The translations under genes were made by a program, and so were the position numbers. A stretch of 64,000 nt of DNA, taken from contig NZ_JAMXSF010000016.1 of the NCBI RefSeq assembly GCF_024124545.1, forward strand, positions 1 to 64,000. The letters run 5' to 3'. The notes under the pieces are model-generated. The model had not been told where the DNA came from and made no database searches. It worked only from the letters and a program-made list of their open reading frames with translations. Positions 1 to 7,638 of the stretch are shown in pieces (within the stretch, counting starts at the first letter, position 1; every line of letters starts with the position of its first letter). This DNA is from Pseudoalteromonas sp. XMcav2-N. Lineage in GTDB: Bacteria > Pseudomonadota > Gammaproteobacteria > Enterobacterales > Alteromonadaceae.

Positions 1-45
1 GTCTTCACCGCATAAAAAGGCACGCCTGACACAGCGGGAGATGCA

Positions 46-410
46 ATGGTAGTATTTTGTGTCAACTAAGCTGACCTGGCTTTTCCGTGCCGTTGGCATA
101 GGATTCGTCCTTATCCTTGGAGCAGATAAAGAGCATAGAAGCAGAAAGTATAGTCGACAAGTTTTGGAATGGGTGTCGTTTGATTTTAACGTTTAGCAAT
201 GAGTAAGTATTACTGGTGGGTGTCAGCAATGGTACGTAGCGATAGATACAATGGTAGTATTTTGAGTCAACTAAACTGACCTGGCTTTTCCGTGCCACTG
301 GCATTGGGTTCGTCCTTACCCTTGAAGCAGCTCGAGAGCATAGATGGTGTAGGTATGGCCGACAAGTTTTTGAATGATAGATAAATTTTTAAGCAAAATT
401 ACTGGTGGTA
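46..410. repeat. Diverged tandem duplication, about 205 bp period
   Basis: Two related units begin at 46 and 251, each opening with ATGGTAGTATTTTG followed by a shared stretch that includes CTGACCTGGCTTTTCCGTGCC. They can be matched along most of their length, ending near an ACTGGTGG motif at about 212 and 401. Scattered substitutions and an indel separate the copies. No protein is convincingly encoded here; the reverse-strand open frame at 62-304 spans both copies and has no recognisable features. The stretch 1-534 holds nothing else I can name. Confidence 0.7.
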
Positions 411-534
411 TGCTTTATAAAGTAAATGATAGAGTGGTAAGGGTTATTATGCCTGTTTGTGTGTCAAAAAATGCGAACGTGGTTTATTGTGTAAGTAAGG
501 CCGAGCAAGCACCTGGTCTAAGGAAAATTTATAG

Positions 535-1059
535 ATGATTAGATTATTTCTTTTTTCTACCCTGACCACACTCAATTTTCATTCCTTTGCAACTGAGCAA
601 ATTGATGACATATTTACGATTGGTTTTAAAGGAAAAACTTATCCTATAGCTGAAAGGCCTCTAAGCCAAAAATTTGATAATGAAACTATTAGATTAATAT
701 TGGAGCCCGATTTCTGTACTGCAAGTTGGCGGGGTTACAAAGCTCGTTGGCAACTTCTCGATGGAAAACTCATGCTCAACTCTATGCAAAAAAATCCTTG
801 CGAGAGAAAATTTAACCCAGTGAGTTCAGGAGACTTTTTCGGTACTCAAGAATACCCAATACATGCAGATTGGTTTACAGGCAAGATCACTCTTATGGTA
901 GGAGAGGAAAGTTATCGTCATGAAAATGGCGTTCAAATAGGGTATGACCAAGACGTATTCGTATTTAACTTTCAAAATGGTAAGTTGATATCCAAGGGAA
1001 TGGAAGCGCTCAAGTATAGGTATAAAAAGCGTTTGTTGGAACCTAAAGATGAACACTGA
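535..1059 (+). CDS. Small exported protein of unknown function
   Basis: I do not recognise this 174-residue protein. Its first 19 or so residues form a short basic-hydrophobic signal peptide ending near SFA-TEQ, so it is probably exported to the periplasm. Cysteines near residues 62 and 88 could form a disulfide. The ATG is preceded by AAGGAAAA with good spacing, which supports the start. The gene is more AT-rich than its neighbours and follows the tandem repeat, which suggests acquired or rearranged DNA. It stops just short of the convergent kinase-like gene. No enzyme motif is visible. Confidence 0.6.
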   Translation: MIRLFLFSTLTTLNFHSFATEQIDDIFTIGFKGKTYPIAERPLSQKFDNETIRLILEPDFCTASWRGYKARWQLLDGKLMLNSMQKNPCERKFNPVSSGDFFGTQEYPIHADWFTGKITLMVGEESYRHENGVQIGYDQDVFVFNFQNGKLISKGMEALKYRYKKRLLEPKDEH

Positions 1060-1084
1060 AAAGAAGCGTAATAACAAAAATCGG

Positions 1085-1960
1085 TCAGTTTAGCACTGCT
1101 AAGTATAGCTTGAGCTCCTCCTCAAACCGCGACACCTTCTCCACTGTCAATTTGTTGTGTGTCAGATACAAATAATCATTAAACAGGCGCAGTAAACTCC
1201 AGCATATGACGCGTTTTTGCAATTGTATTTGTTCCGCCGGGCACTGAGTGTAAAGCGCAATGGCGCGGATTTGTAACGCTGAGTCAACGATGGGGCCGTA
1301 GCCGTGCCAGTTGAGCAGGGCCAGGTCGAATGCGGGGTCGCCAAAATGTGCGCGCTCCCAGTCAATGGGGATGAGCTGCTGAGCAGGCGTAACGATGAGA
1401 TTGCCGGGGTGGAAGTCACCGTGATTGAGCGTAAAGGTGCAGAGCTGGTCAAAACAGGGCTGGTGCGCCTGCAATACCGGATGCAGTGAGTAGTAGAGTT
1501 TGGTCAGTTTGGCATGCTCTGCGGTCCGACTACGAAAGTATCGCCAGGTAGCGGTGAGGTGTTTTGCCGGATTCAGTGTGAGGCCGGTAGGGGCAATGAC
1601 TTTGCCGTGACGCGCATGAGTTATCTGGTGGACTCGTTTAAGCAGGGTGATCACCTGTTCGATATCTAATGCCGCCCAGTCAGTTATGCTTGTTCCTTCA
1701 ATATAGGGTCGTAATAACGTCTGCGGGCCAGTTTCACTTTGATGAAATTCTACCGGTAGCGCAAAGCGGGTGGGTGTCAGTAATGAGTATACGTAGGCCT
1801 CGGTCTTCAGCCCTGATTGATTGCGGCCAAGTGAGCGTTTACATACCCAAAGGGTTCCGTTACTCCTTGTCAGCAGAGTGGTGTTATGGGTCAGGCCGCC
1901 GCTAAGCGGCCTGTGCTGTGTACTCTCTAAGCGTAGCTCTGGCAATGCATTCACACTCAT
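1085..1960 (-). CDS. Phosphotransferase of the APH / choline-thiamine kinase fold
   Basis: The protein carries the kinase-fold catalytic loop LNHGDFHPGNLIV (HGDxHxxN) and the metal-binding PIDWERAHFGDPAFDLA motif. These place it in the aminoglycoside phosphotransferase / choline kinase / thiamine kinase superfamily, which transfers the ATP gamma-phosphate to a small hydroxylated substrate. A longer reading from 2014 overlaps the upstream gene by 25 bp. I prefer the internal ATG at 1960 because the family's recognisable start, LPEL followed by PLSGGLT, lies just after it, although neither start has a strong ribosome site. It is the last gene of a four-gene redox operon. The substrate cannot be told; confidence in the fold is high and in a specific kinase role is low. 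Confidence 0.75.
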   Translation of the reverse strand: MSVNALPELRLESTQHRPLSGGLTHNTTLLTRSNGTLWVCKRSLGRNQSGLKTEAYVYSLLTPTRFALPVEFHQSETGPQTLLRPYIEGTSITDWAALDIEQVITLLKRVHQITHARHGKVIAPTGLTLNPAKHLTATWRYFRSRTAEHAKLTKLYYSLHPVLQAHQPCFDQLCTFTLNHGDFHPGNLIVTPAQQLIPIDWERAHFGDPAFDLALLNWHGYGPIVDSALQIRAIALYTQCPAEQIQLQKRVICWSLLRLFNDYLYLTHNKLTVEKVSRFEEELKLYLAVLN

Positions 1961-1989
1961 GCGTTTATTTTGCGAATTGGCGCAGACGA

Positions 1990-2547
1990 TTACCGTGAAT
2001 CCGGGTGCGTCCATTGGTAGGGCTGCATAGGCGGATCCAACTCGGTTTTGGCCAGGGCATTGGTAAAATTGGAGATAAGCTTTGCGGCCAGACCGGTCAA
2101 TACTTCCAGTGCTTGCTGCTTATTGTAACCGGCAGCGAGAAAAGCATTCAGTGCGTCGTCGCCAATGTGGCCATGTTTGGCCAGCAAAGCTTTTACAAAA
2201 TCCTGTAGAGCCTGAAGCTTACTGTCGGGCAGCGATGTGCCTTCGCGCAGTGCGGTGATCAGCGCCTCGGGCATTCCGGCCGATTTCATCATCCAGGTGT
2301 GGCCCGGCACACAGTAGTGGCAGTTGTTTTGATAATTGGCAGTCATAAAAACCACCTGTTGTTCAACCTCCGACATGCTGCTGTCCTGCATAAAGGCGGT
2401 AAAGGTGTCGTTATACGCTTTGTAGGTTACAGCCGATTCAGCCAATACTTTATGCAGGTTAGGTAGCATACCAAAACTGGCCAGGGATTGCGCCATAAGT
2501 GGTTTGGATTCTTCCGGTGCCGTATCGGGTTCATAATACGTGAACAT
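1990..2547 (-). CDS. Carboxymuconolactone decarboxylase / AhpD-like protein
   Basis: This 185-residue all-helical protein has the AhpD-type redox motif in NNCHYCVPGHT (CxxC followed by a histidine). This is the signature of the CMD/AhpD family, whose members act as thiol-dependent peroxidases or as reductants of peroxiredoxins in the cytoplasm. The ATG has a clear AGGAG site. It lies 26 bp downstream of a peroxiredoxin-like gene and two genes downstream of an NAD(P)H quinone reductase-like gene. A role in peroxide or electrophile detoxification fits that context. AhpD-like activity is inferred from the CxxC motif and has not been shown for this exact branch. Confidence 0.8.
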   Translation of the reverse strand: MFTYYEPDTAPEESKPLMAQSLASFGMLPNLHKVLAESAVTYKAYNDTFTAFMQDSSMSEVEQQVVFMTANYQNNCHYCVPGHTWMMKSAGMPEALITALREGTSLPDSKLQALQDFVKALLAKHGHIGDDALNAFLAAGYNKQQALEVLTGLAAKLISNFTNALAKTELDPPMQPYQWTHPDSR

Positions 2548-2573
2548 ATATATTGCTCCTGTTAAATGGCGAT

Positions 2574-3122
2574 TTATTTATGCATACCGCGAATGGGGTA
2601 GTTGTTATCCGGGTCGCGGATCCAGGCCAGCCCATTCACCAGAGAAGTCAGGTCCGGACGAACAAACGGGTTGTTCGAGATATCTGTCACCTGAATGTTT
2701 CCCTGTTGATTAACTACAAAGAGTCCGGGTTCCGCAAACGGATGATCGGTTTCCTGTGCGGAGCGCGGATCAGAGATAAAAAGGCCCAGCGTTTGCATTT
2801 CTTCAAGGCTCAGGCCATAGCCCAGTGTAAACGATACGTTGAGCTGCTCACTGTGGCTTTGGAGTTGCGCCAGGCTATCTCCCGAGACAGCAACAATGTC
2901 TACTTTGATGTCGGCGAGCTTGTTTTTGAATTGCTCAAGCTCATTTAGATAGCGAGTACACAAAGGGCAATGGCGGCCACGGTAAATCAGCACCAACTGC
3001 CAGCGGTCGTCAGTATTGGCTTGTGCCAGAGGGCGTGTACTGCCGTCGGTCAGAGTGACCTTAATATCCGGAAACGGGCTACCGGGGTGAAGCTTTTGAG
3101 TATTCTGGTACGCTTGGCTCAT
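2574..3122 (-). CDS. Peroxiredoxin-like (AhpC/TSA) protein
   Basis: This is a 182-residue thioredoxin-fold protein. After the PGSPFPDIKVTL opening it carries RGRHCPLCTRYL near residues 48-59, the cysteine-containing active-site loop of the peroxiredoxin-like family. It lacks the canonical PxxxTxxC of classical AhpC but keeps a CPLC motif like thiol reductases. The predicted role is thiol-based reduction of hydroperoxides or disulfides in the cytoplasm. AAGGAA sits ahead of the ATG. The gene is 10 bp downstream of the flavodoxin-fold reductase and 26 bp upstream of the AhpD-like gene, so the three are surely co-transcribed and may form a redox relay. Confidence 0.8.
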   Translation of the reverse strand: MSQAYQNTQKLHPGSPFPDIKVTLTDGSTRPLAQANTDDRWQLVLIYRGRHCPLCTRYLNELEQFKNKLADIKVDIVAVSGDSLAQLQSHSEQLNVSFTLGYGLSLEEMQTLGLFISDPRSAQETDHPFAEPGLFVVNQQGNIQVTDISNNPFVRPDLTSLVNGLAWIRDPDNNYPIRGMHK

Positions 3123-3131
3123 GGCTGTTCC

Positions 3132-3713
3132 TTAAAAGTAGGTATTTAAATGGGTCTCAAAGCGAGCAAGGTCGCGTTCAATGTCTGCGTTTTTCATCAC
3201 ATCAAAACAGCTAAACGTAGGTATAGACTGCATGCCAAAGAACTTAAAGTTCATATGGGCCGGAAATAGCAAGTCATCTACACTTTTGCCTTCAAAAAAC
3301 TCGTGCTCGTCATTAAACGACTCAGCCGGGGCATTAAAGGTCACTGACAGCATATAACGCGTATCGCTGAGTGTGCCACCATGGCCATAATTGGCTTTGG
3401 GATTGTCTGCCGAGCGACCGTCACCATCACACAAAGCACCACCCATGCCTGCGGTATACACCTCATCCATGTATTTTTTAAACGACCAGGGCAGGCCCAT
3501 CCAGTTGATGGGGGACTGAAGCAGTACCACATCCGCCCAGCGATGCAGCTCTAGTTGTTGTTCAATATCCAGCGGCTCAGCCATAGTCACAACCCGGGTC
3601 TCAAGTCCTTTGGCATTGAGATGAGACACCATTTTGTCTACCAGGGTTGCGTTGAGTTTTCCCTCAGAAAACGGGTAATACTGATGAGCGTTAATGATCA
3701 GGGCTTTATTCAT
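3132..3713 (-). CDS. NAD(P)H-dependent FMN/FAD oxidoreductase, MdaB/KefF-like
   Basis: A 193-residue flavodoxin-like-fold protein. The N-terminal KALIINAHQYYPFSEGKLN phosphate loop and the LLQSPINWMGLPWSFKKYMDEVY segment are typical of the NAD(P)H quinone reductases related to MdaB and DT-diaphorase. Such enzymes carry out two-electron reduction of quinones and protect against redox cycling. GGAG precedes the ATG. It heads the four-gene minus-strand operon and is divergent from an HxlR regulator with 108 bp between the starts, the classic arrangement for a quinone- or electrophile-sensing HxlR pair. MdaB-like is a family-level call; the substrate is unknown. Confidence 0.82.
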   Translation of the reverse strand: MNKALIINAHQYYPFSEGKLNATLVDKMVSHLNAKGLETRVVTMAEPLDIEQQLELHRWADVVLLQSPINWMGLPWSFKKYMDEVYTAGMGGALCDGDGRSADNPKANYGHGGTLSDTRYMLSVTFNAPAESFNDEHEFFEGKSVDDLLFPAHMNFKFFGMQSIPTFSCFDVMKNADIERDLARFETHLNTYF

Positions 3714-3735
3714 GTTAATTCTCCGGTAGGCTTAA

Positions 3736-3760
3736 TTACTAACCTGGTTTATAATAGTAA
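3736..3760. promoter_or_regulatory. Candidate HxlR operator in the divergent promoter region
   Basis: The 108-bp gap between the reductase and the regulator contains the inverted repeat TTACTA (3736-3741) and TAGTAA (3755-3760), separated by 13 bp. Between the arms lies the small AACC-T-GGTT dyad. HxlR-type regulators bind dyads between themselves and the gene they control. The assignment rests only on position and symmetry. Confidence 0.4.
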
Positions 3761-3821
3761 CCTGTAACCTTTATTCAATTAGTTTACTTTTGGTAACCAC
3801 CCTGGATTTGGAGCGAATACT

Positions 3822-4181
3822 GTGGAAAGTGTTGTTAAAACAGATAGTAAAGGAAGAAAAAAAGTTTTAAATGCGTGCAAGGAACCTTGTGCTATTGAGA
3901 AGGGTATGCGCCTGATCGGTGGAAAGTGGACGGGATCCATTATCTATCATCTCAAAGATGAGCCGGTGCGCTTTAACGATCTGGCCAGAATGCTCGGAGG
4001 CGCCAGCAAAAAAATGATCGATCAACGCCTGAAGGAGCTGGAAGCTCAGGGCATGGTGCTGCGCACCGTTGTGAATGAACGCCCAGTCGCAGTAACCTAT
4101 GAGCTGACCGAGTTTGGTCGCTCGGCATTGCATATACTGGAGCAACTGCGCGTCTGGTCTGAGTCTCACCAAGTGAGCTAG
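3822..4181 (+). CDS. HxlR-family winged-helix transcriptional regulator
   Basis: This 119-residue protein has the HxlR layout: a cysteine-containing PCAIEKGMRLIGGKWTG opening, a winged helix around residues 25-95, and the FNDLARMLGGASKKMIDQRLKELE recognition region. Family members such as YodB, HypR and QorR repress divergent oxidoreductase genes and sense quinones, aldehydes or hypochlorite through a conserved cysteine. Two cysteines near residues 19 and 23 could serve as the sensor here. The start is GTG, with GGAG placed 9 bp ahead. Its divergent target is the reductase / peroxiredoxin-like / AhpD-like / kinase operon. Confidence 0.88.
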   Translation: MESVVKTDSKGRKKVLNACKEPCAIEKGMRLIGGKWTGSIIYHLKDEPVRFNDLARMLGGASKKMIDQRLKELEAQGMVLRTVVNERPVAVTYELTEFGRSALHILEQLRVWSESHQVS

Positions 4182-4512
4182 TTCTAAAGTACGGGTACAC
4201 ACAACGGCATATGCTCTAAAAACCGGCATGCCCAGATCCAGATCAAGTTTTGTTTATTCAATGTAAATAAATATGGAATAATTGTTTATTCCGAGTTAAT
4301 CTTCTCTCGTTCACAGGAGATGAGCTAAATGTGCCTAAAATAGGGCATAGACGAGCGAAAGGAACCGGAAAAACGGTTACACACTTTTAAGCAGTTAACT
4401 TTTAATTATCATTTTAAGTTACCCTCAGCGTCAGTGGCTCTCCGCCTGTCCTGTTTATCAATCGTACTGATTTTGCGGTTGATGATGTATCACTACACGA
4501 GAGAGACAAGCT
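4182..4512. promoter_or_regulatory. Intergenic region ahead of hcnABC, with a 7-bp-arm dyad
   Basis: This 331-bp gap holds the hcn promoter region. The clearest element is the dyad GGAATAA-TTGT-TTATTCC at 4275-4292. A CAGATCCAGATCAA stretch at 4233-4246 matches the FNR/ANR consensus (TTGAT-N4-ATCAA) in 8 of 10 positions, but it is about 270 bp from hcnA, so I do not press it. Other TTGAT and ATCA half-sites near 4460-4495 have the wrong spacing for FNR. No open frame of note is present. Confidence 0.35.
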
Positions 4513-4833
4513 ATGAAATCACTTAAGCGTACCAGAGACATTACGCCTCTGCCTTCGCGCAATTTCAAAATTACCGTCGATGATCAACCTGTTGAAGCCT
4601 GTGAAGGCGAGACCGTGTTGTCTGTGTTACTCGCGGCAAACTATGCCAGAGTGATGGAAAATGATCGCAAAGTGGCCTCAGGTGCCTATTGTGGCATGGG
4701 TGTATGTCATTGTTGTCAGGTAAAAATCAATGCAAAGCACAAACAGCGGGCCTGCCAGACATTGGTAGAGCCACGCATGTCGGTTGAAACCCTGACCAAT
4801 CGTTTCAAGGAAGAGGGGATCAAACATGACTAG
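4513..4833 (+). CDS. hcnA: Hydrogen cyanide synthase subunit HcnA
   Basis: This 106-residue protein carries a plant-type [2Fe-2S] ferredoxin motif with cysteines at 60, 65, 68 and 81, in the context SGAYCGMGVCHCCQV followed by RACQT. That context is distinctive of HcnA in cyanogenic Pseudomonas and Chromobacterium, and the length matches (about 104 residues). HcnABC is a membrane-associated flavin/iron-sulfur enzyme that oxidises glycine to HCN and CO2; HcnA supplies an iron-sulfur centre. The stop overlaps the hcnB start by 8 bp. Similar small ferredoxin subunits occur in hydroxyproline dehydrogenases, but the GMGVCHCC core and the three-gene order favour cyanide synthase. Confidence 0.88.
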   Translation: MKSLKRTRDITPLPSRNFKITVDDQPVEACEGETVLSVLLAANYARVMENDRKVASGAYCGMGVCHCCQVKINAKHKQRACQTLVEPRMSVETLTNRFKEEGIKHD

Positions 4834-6214
4834 TCAGATACATGATCAGGTTGTGATCGTGGGAGGCGGCCCGGCTGGTACTGCTGCGGCGGCGGAATTG
4901 GCACGTCATGGTTTAAAGTCGGTGATCATCGATGAGGCCCCAAAACTGGGTGGTGTGATCTATCGTGGTCCGTTGCGCCAGACTGATTCTTTGCCGCACC
5001 TGGATGATAATTTAAAGCGTGCCATGACGGCACTGCAAACCCGGTATCAGGCGCATAGTGACTCTATTGAAGTTAAAACACAAACACGGGTACTGGGCCC
5101 GGAAGGGAGCAATCAGTTGTTGCTCAGCGATAATTCAGGCCTGAGCCGTCAGCCTTACGCGCACCTGATCCTCGCAACGGGTTGTCATGAGCGCAGTGTA
5201 CCGTTTCCCGGCTGGCAGTTACCCGGTGTTATGCTACTTGGCGGTGTGCAATTACAGCTTAAAAGTGGCCTGGTCAGACCGGGCCAGCGAATGGCACTGG
5301 TTGGCACAGGGCCTTTGTTACCCTTGGTTGCCTGCCAGTTACATAAAGCGGGTGTTGATGTGGTGGGTGTCTTTGAAGCCAGTCCATTTGCCAAACTGGC
5401 AAAAGAAGCCGTTGCGCTGCTTAACAAGCCCAAGTTAACGCTCTCAGGCATGAGCATGATGAGCTATCTCAAAAAGCACAAGATTCCTTTCAAATATGGC
5501 TGGGGTATCGTCAGCGCCCAGGGGGATGAGCAACTTAAGAGCATTCAGGTTGCGCCTTATGATAGCCAGTGGCGTCCTCAACGTGACCTGGCAGTTAAGG
5601 TAGAAGTGGATGCAATCGGGGTTGGCTACGGCTTTGTAGCACGCACACAGTTAGCCATGTTGCTGGGTCTGGAGCATAACTACACTAAGGTCAGTGGCTA
5701 TGTACCTGCGCTTGATGAATGGCATCAGAGCCAAAACCATGCCGCGTTTGTGGTGGGCGACAGTAATGGTCTGCTGGGCGCCGATGCGGCCATTTGTGAG
5801 GGGCAGTTGGCAGCGCTGCGTCTTGCCTGGCAATGCGGAAAAATTACAGAGTCTCAGTTGTTTAGTCGTGCAACCAAAGTAAAGAATAAGCTCGCCCGGA
5901 TCAAAAAGTTCCGCTTTGGCTTTGATCGCTTTTCAGACAGACAGCCTGGTTTATTGACGTTGGCAGCGCCCGAAACTGTGGTGTGTCGTTGTGAACAGGT
6001 TCGCCGTGAGCAGCTGGACGAAGCCATTGCGCAAGGTGTGAAAGACATCACCAGCCTGAAGATGCGTACCCGGATCGGCATGGGAGATTGTCAGGGGAAA
6101 ACCTGCAGTTCATATGCGCTGGATTACCTGCACGAAGCAGGCCTGACGGAAAACATCGGTGTGATCAAACCGCGTTTTCCCCTTGATCCTATCCCCTTTA
6201 CTTTAATGGAATGA
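4826..6214 (+). CDS. hcnB: Hydrogen cyanide synthase subunit HcnB
   Basis: This 462-residue FAD/NAD(P)-binding oxidoreductase starts with the dinucleotide motif VVIVGGGPAGTAAAAELARHG. A second Rossmann motif (ALVGTGPLLPLVA) follows near residue 155. It ends in a BFD-like [2Fe-2S] domain with C387, C389, C422 and C427. That domain order and length match HcnB, the large flavoprotein subunit of cyanide synthase. It overlaps hcnA by 8 bp and hcnC follows at once, so the three subunits are translationally coupled. Homologous subunits serve hydroxyproline and opine oxidases; the HcnA partner decides the call. Confidence 0.87.
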   Translation: MTSQIHDQVVIVGGGPAGTAAAAELARHGLKSVIIDEAPKLGGVIYRGPLRQTDSLPHLDDNLKRAMTALQTRYQAHSDSIEVKTQTRVLGPEGSNQLLLSDNSGLSRQPYAHLILATGCHERSVPFPGWQLPGVMLLGGVQLQLKSGLVRPGQRMALVGTGPLLPLVACQLHKAGVDVVGVFEASPFAKLAKEAVALLNKPKLTLSGMSMMSYLKKHKIPFKYGWGIVSAQGDEQLKSIQVAPYDSQWRPQRDLAVKVEVDAIGVGYGFVARTQLAMLLGLEHNYTKVSGYVPALDEWHQSQNHAAFVVGDSNGLLGADAAICEGQLAALRLAWQCGKITESQLFSRATKVKNKLARIKKFRFGFDRFSDRQPGLLTLAAPETVVCRCEQVRREQLDEAIAQGVKDITSLKMRTRIGMGDCQGKTCSSYALDYLHEAGLTENIGVIKPRFPLDPIPFTLME

Positions 6215-6219
6215 ACACA

Positions 6220-7446
6220 ATGAAAAAATATGATGTTGTCATCGCTGGTGGCGGTGCCGTGGGTGCAGCGTGCGCATACTTTTTGAGTCGCGATACAGAT
6301 TTAAAAATCGCGCTAATTGATTTGAAGAAACCTGGTAATGCTTCACGGGCTTCTGCAGGCGGGTTGTGGGCTATCGGCGAATCGGTCGGCCTGGGCTGTG
6401 GTGTGATCTTTTTTAAGACCTTGTCCAAGTTGCACAGCGAAGCCCAGGGTAAGGAAGTGCCCGTGATGCGCCCGCATCAGTTACCAGACTGCTTTTTTGA
6501 ATTTGCCCTGACCTCAAACAATATGTACCCGGCATTACATCAGGAAATGCTTGAAAAACATGGTGTTGACTTTAAATTTGAGCGCACGGGTCTGAAATTC
6601 ATTATGTATAACGAAGAAGACAGGTTATACGCTGAGCAGATCACAGAGGGGATCCCACATCTGGCCGATCAGGTGCGCTGGCTGGATGCAGAAGAGCTCA
6701 AAAAGGAAGAACCCTATGTGACGGACGATGCCATTGGGGCCATTGACTTTATTTGTGACCACCAGGTGAACCCGTATCGTCTGGTCGACGCCTACCTGGA
6801 AGGGGCCCGTCAGAATGGGGTGTCTTTATATCTGAACACTGAAGTAACCTCAGTGATCCGTAACGGCAATGTGGTGGAAGGGGTGAAGACCCACGATCAA
6901 GTGTTCTTCTGCGATACACTGATCAACGCGTCCGGCGCCTGGGCGAATGAACTGTATCAGCAAGCAACGGGACGCACTATGCCGGTTTATCCGGTGAAAG
7001 GACAAATAGTGCTCTCAGAGCGGATGCCGAAGATCATGAATGGCTGCATCAGCACCAGCGATTGTTACATTGCACAAAAGGACAATGGTGAGATCCTGAT
7101 TGGCTCATCCACCGAAGAAAAGGGCTTTGATACCACTAACAGTCTGGACAAGATCCAGGAGCTGTCACAGGGTGCGATGAAGTGTCTGCCAATTCTCAAA
7201 GAGTCGAGCATAAAGCGTTGCTGGGCAGGTTTGCGACCAGGCACGCCGGACGAGTTGCCAATTCTGGGCCCGGTTGAGGGGATCGAAGGATATCTGAATG
7301 CCTGTGGTCATTTCCGTACCGGTATTCTGACATCTGCGATTACTGGGCAGTTGATGACTGAGCTGATAACCGGCAAAACCCCTTCGCTGGATCTGACTCC
7401 GTTCAGCGTCGCGCGTTTTGACGAGGCCGAGCAAAAAGCCGGTTAA
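6220..7446 (+). CDS. hcnC: Hydrogen cyanide synthase subunit HcnC
   Basis: This D-amino-acid-oxidase-family flavoprotein opens with MKKYDVVIAGGGAVGAACAY, a Rossmann FAD-binding site. It continues with the ASRASAGGLWAIGES segment and ends with LRPGTPDELPILGP and an ACGHFRTGI motif typical of the glycine oxidase / HcnC branch. It is expected to hold the glycine-oxidising site of the HcnABC complex. An ATG at 6211 overlaps the hcnB stop, but GGA at 6208-6210 is better spaced for the ATG at 6220, and the resulting start resembles known HcnC. A 192-bp gap with no clear terminator separates it from the receptor gene. Confidence 0.85.
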   Translation: MKKYDVVIAGGGAVGAACAYFLSRDTDLKIALIDLKKPGNASRASAGGLWAIGESVGLGCGVIFFKTLSKLHSEAQGKEVPVMRPHQLPDCFFEFALTSNNMYPALHQEMLEKHGVDFKFERTGLKFIMYNEEDRLYAEQITEGIPHLADQVRWLDAEELKKEEPYVTDDAIGAIDFICDHQVNPYRLVDAYLEGARQNGVSLYLNTEVTSVIRNGNVVEGVKTHDQVFFCDTLINASGAWANELYQQATGRTMPVYPVKGQIVLSERMPKIMNGCISTSDCYIAQKDNGEILIGSSTEEKGFDTTNSLDKIQELSQGAMKCLPILKESSIKRCWAGLRPGTPDELPILGPVEGIEGYLNACGHFRTGILTSAITGQLMTELITGKTPSLDLTPFSVARFDEAEQKAG

Positions 7447-7607
7447 TTCTGATTACGGGAAGAAACTCGAGGGGCAGGGAGGCTCCCGATTTTAACCTTA
7501 ACTGTGTCAACATTCTTAATAAAAAACAAAGTGCTGAACGGCAGAAAAACTTCATAGCTTATGTCTTAACAGCTGGCTACATTCGTGGTACAGTCCACGC
7601 GCTTAGT

Positions 7608-7622
7608 TGTTATAATATATCA
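7608..7622 (+). promoter_or_regulatory. Zur-like operator ahead of the TonB-dependent receptor
   Basis: TGTTATAATATATCA at 7608-7622 differs by one base from the gammaproteobacterial Zur core (TGTTATA-N-TATAACA). It sits 16 bp upstream of the receptor start at 7639, where a bound repressor would block transcription or initiation. The same 13-bp core, with one other mismatch, recurs at 14306 and 16949. The consensus is from established knowledge of Zur; function here is inferred. Confidence 0.65.
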
Positions 7623-7638
7623 TAATGAAGGATTGATA

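Noticed and set aside
62..304. Reverse-strand open frame of 80 residues across the tandem repeat
   Set aside because: It spans both diverged repeat units, has no ribosome site and no recognisable features.
4233..4495. FNR/ANR-like sites ahead of hcnA
   Set aside because: The best match (4233-4246) has two mismatches and lies about 270 bp upstream; nearer half-sites have 5-bp spacing rather than 4.
7470..7500. GGGAGGCTCCC dyad after hcnC as a terminator
   Set aside because: The loop would be too small for a stable hairpin and no T run is directly attached.
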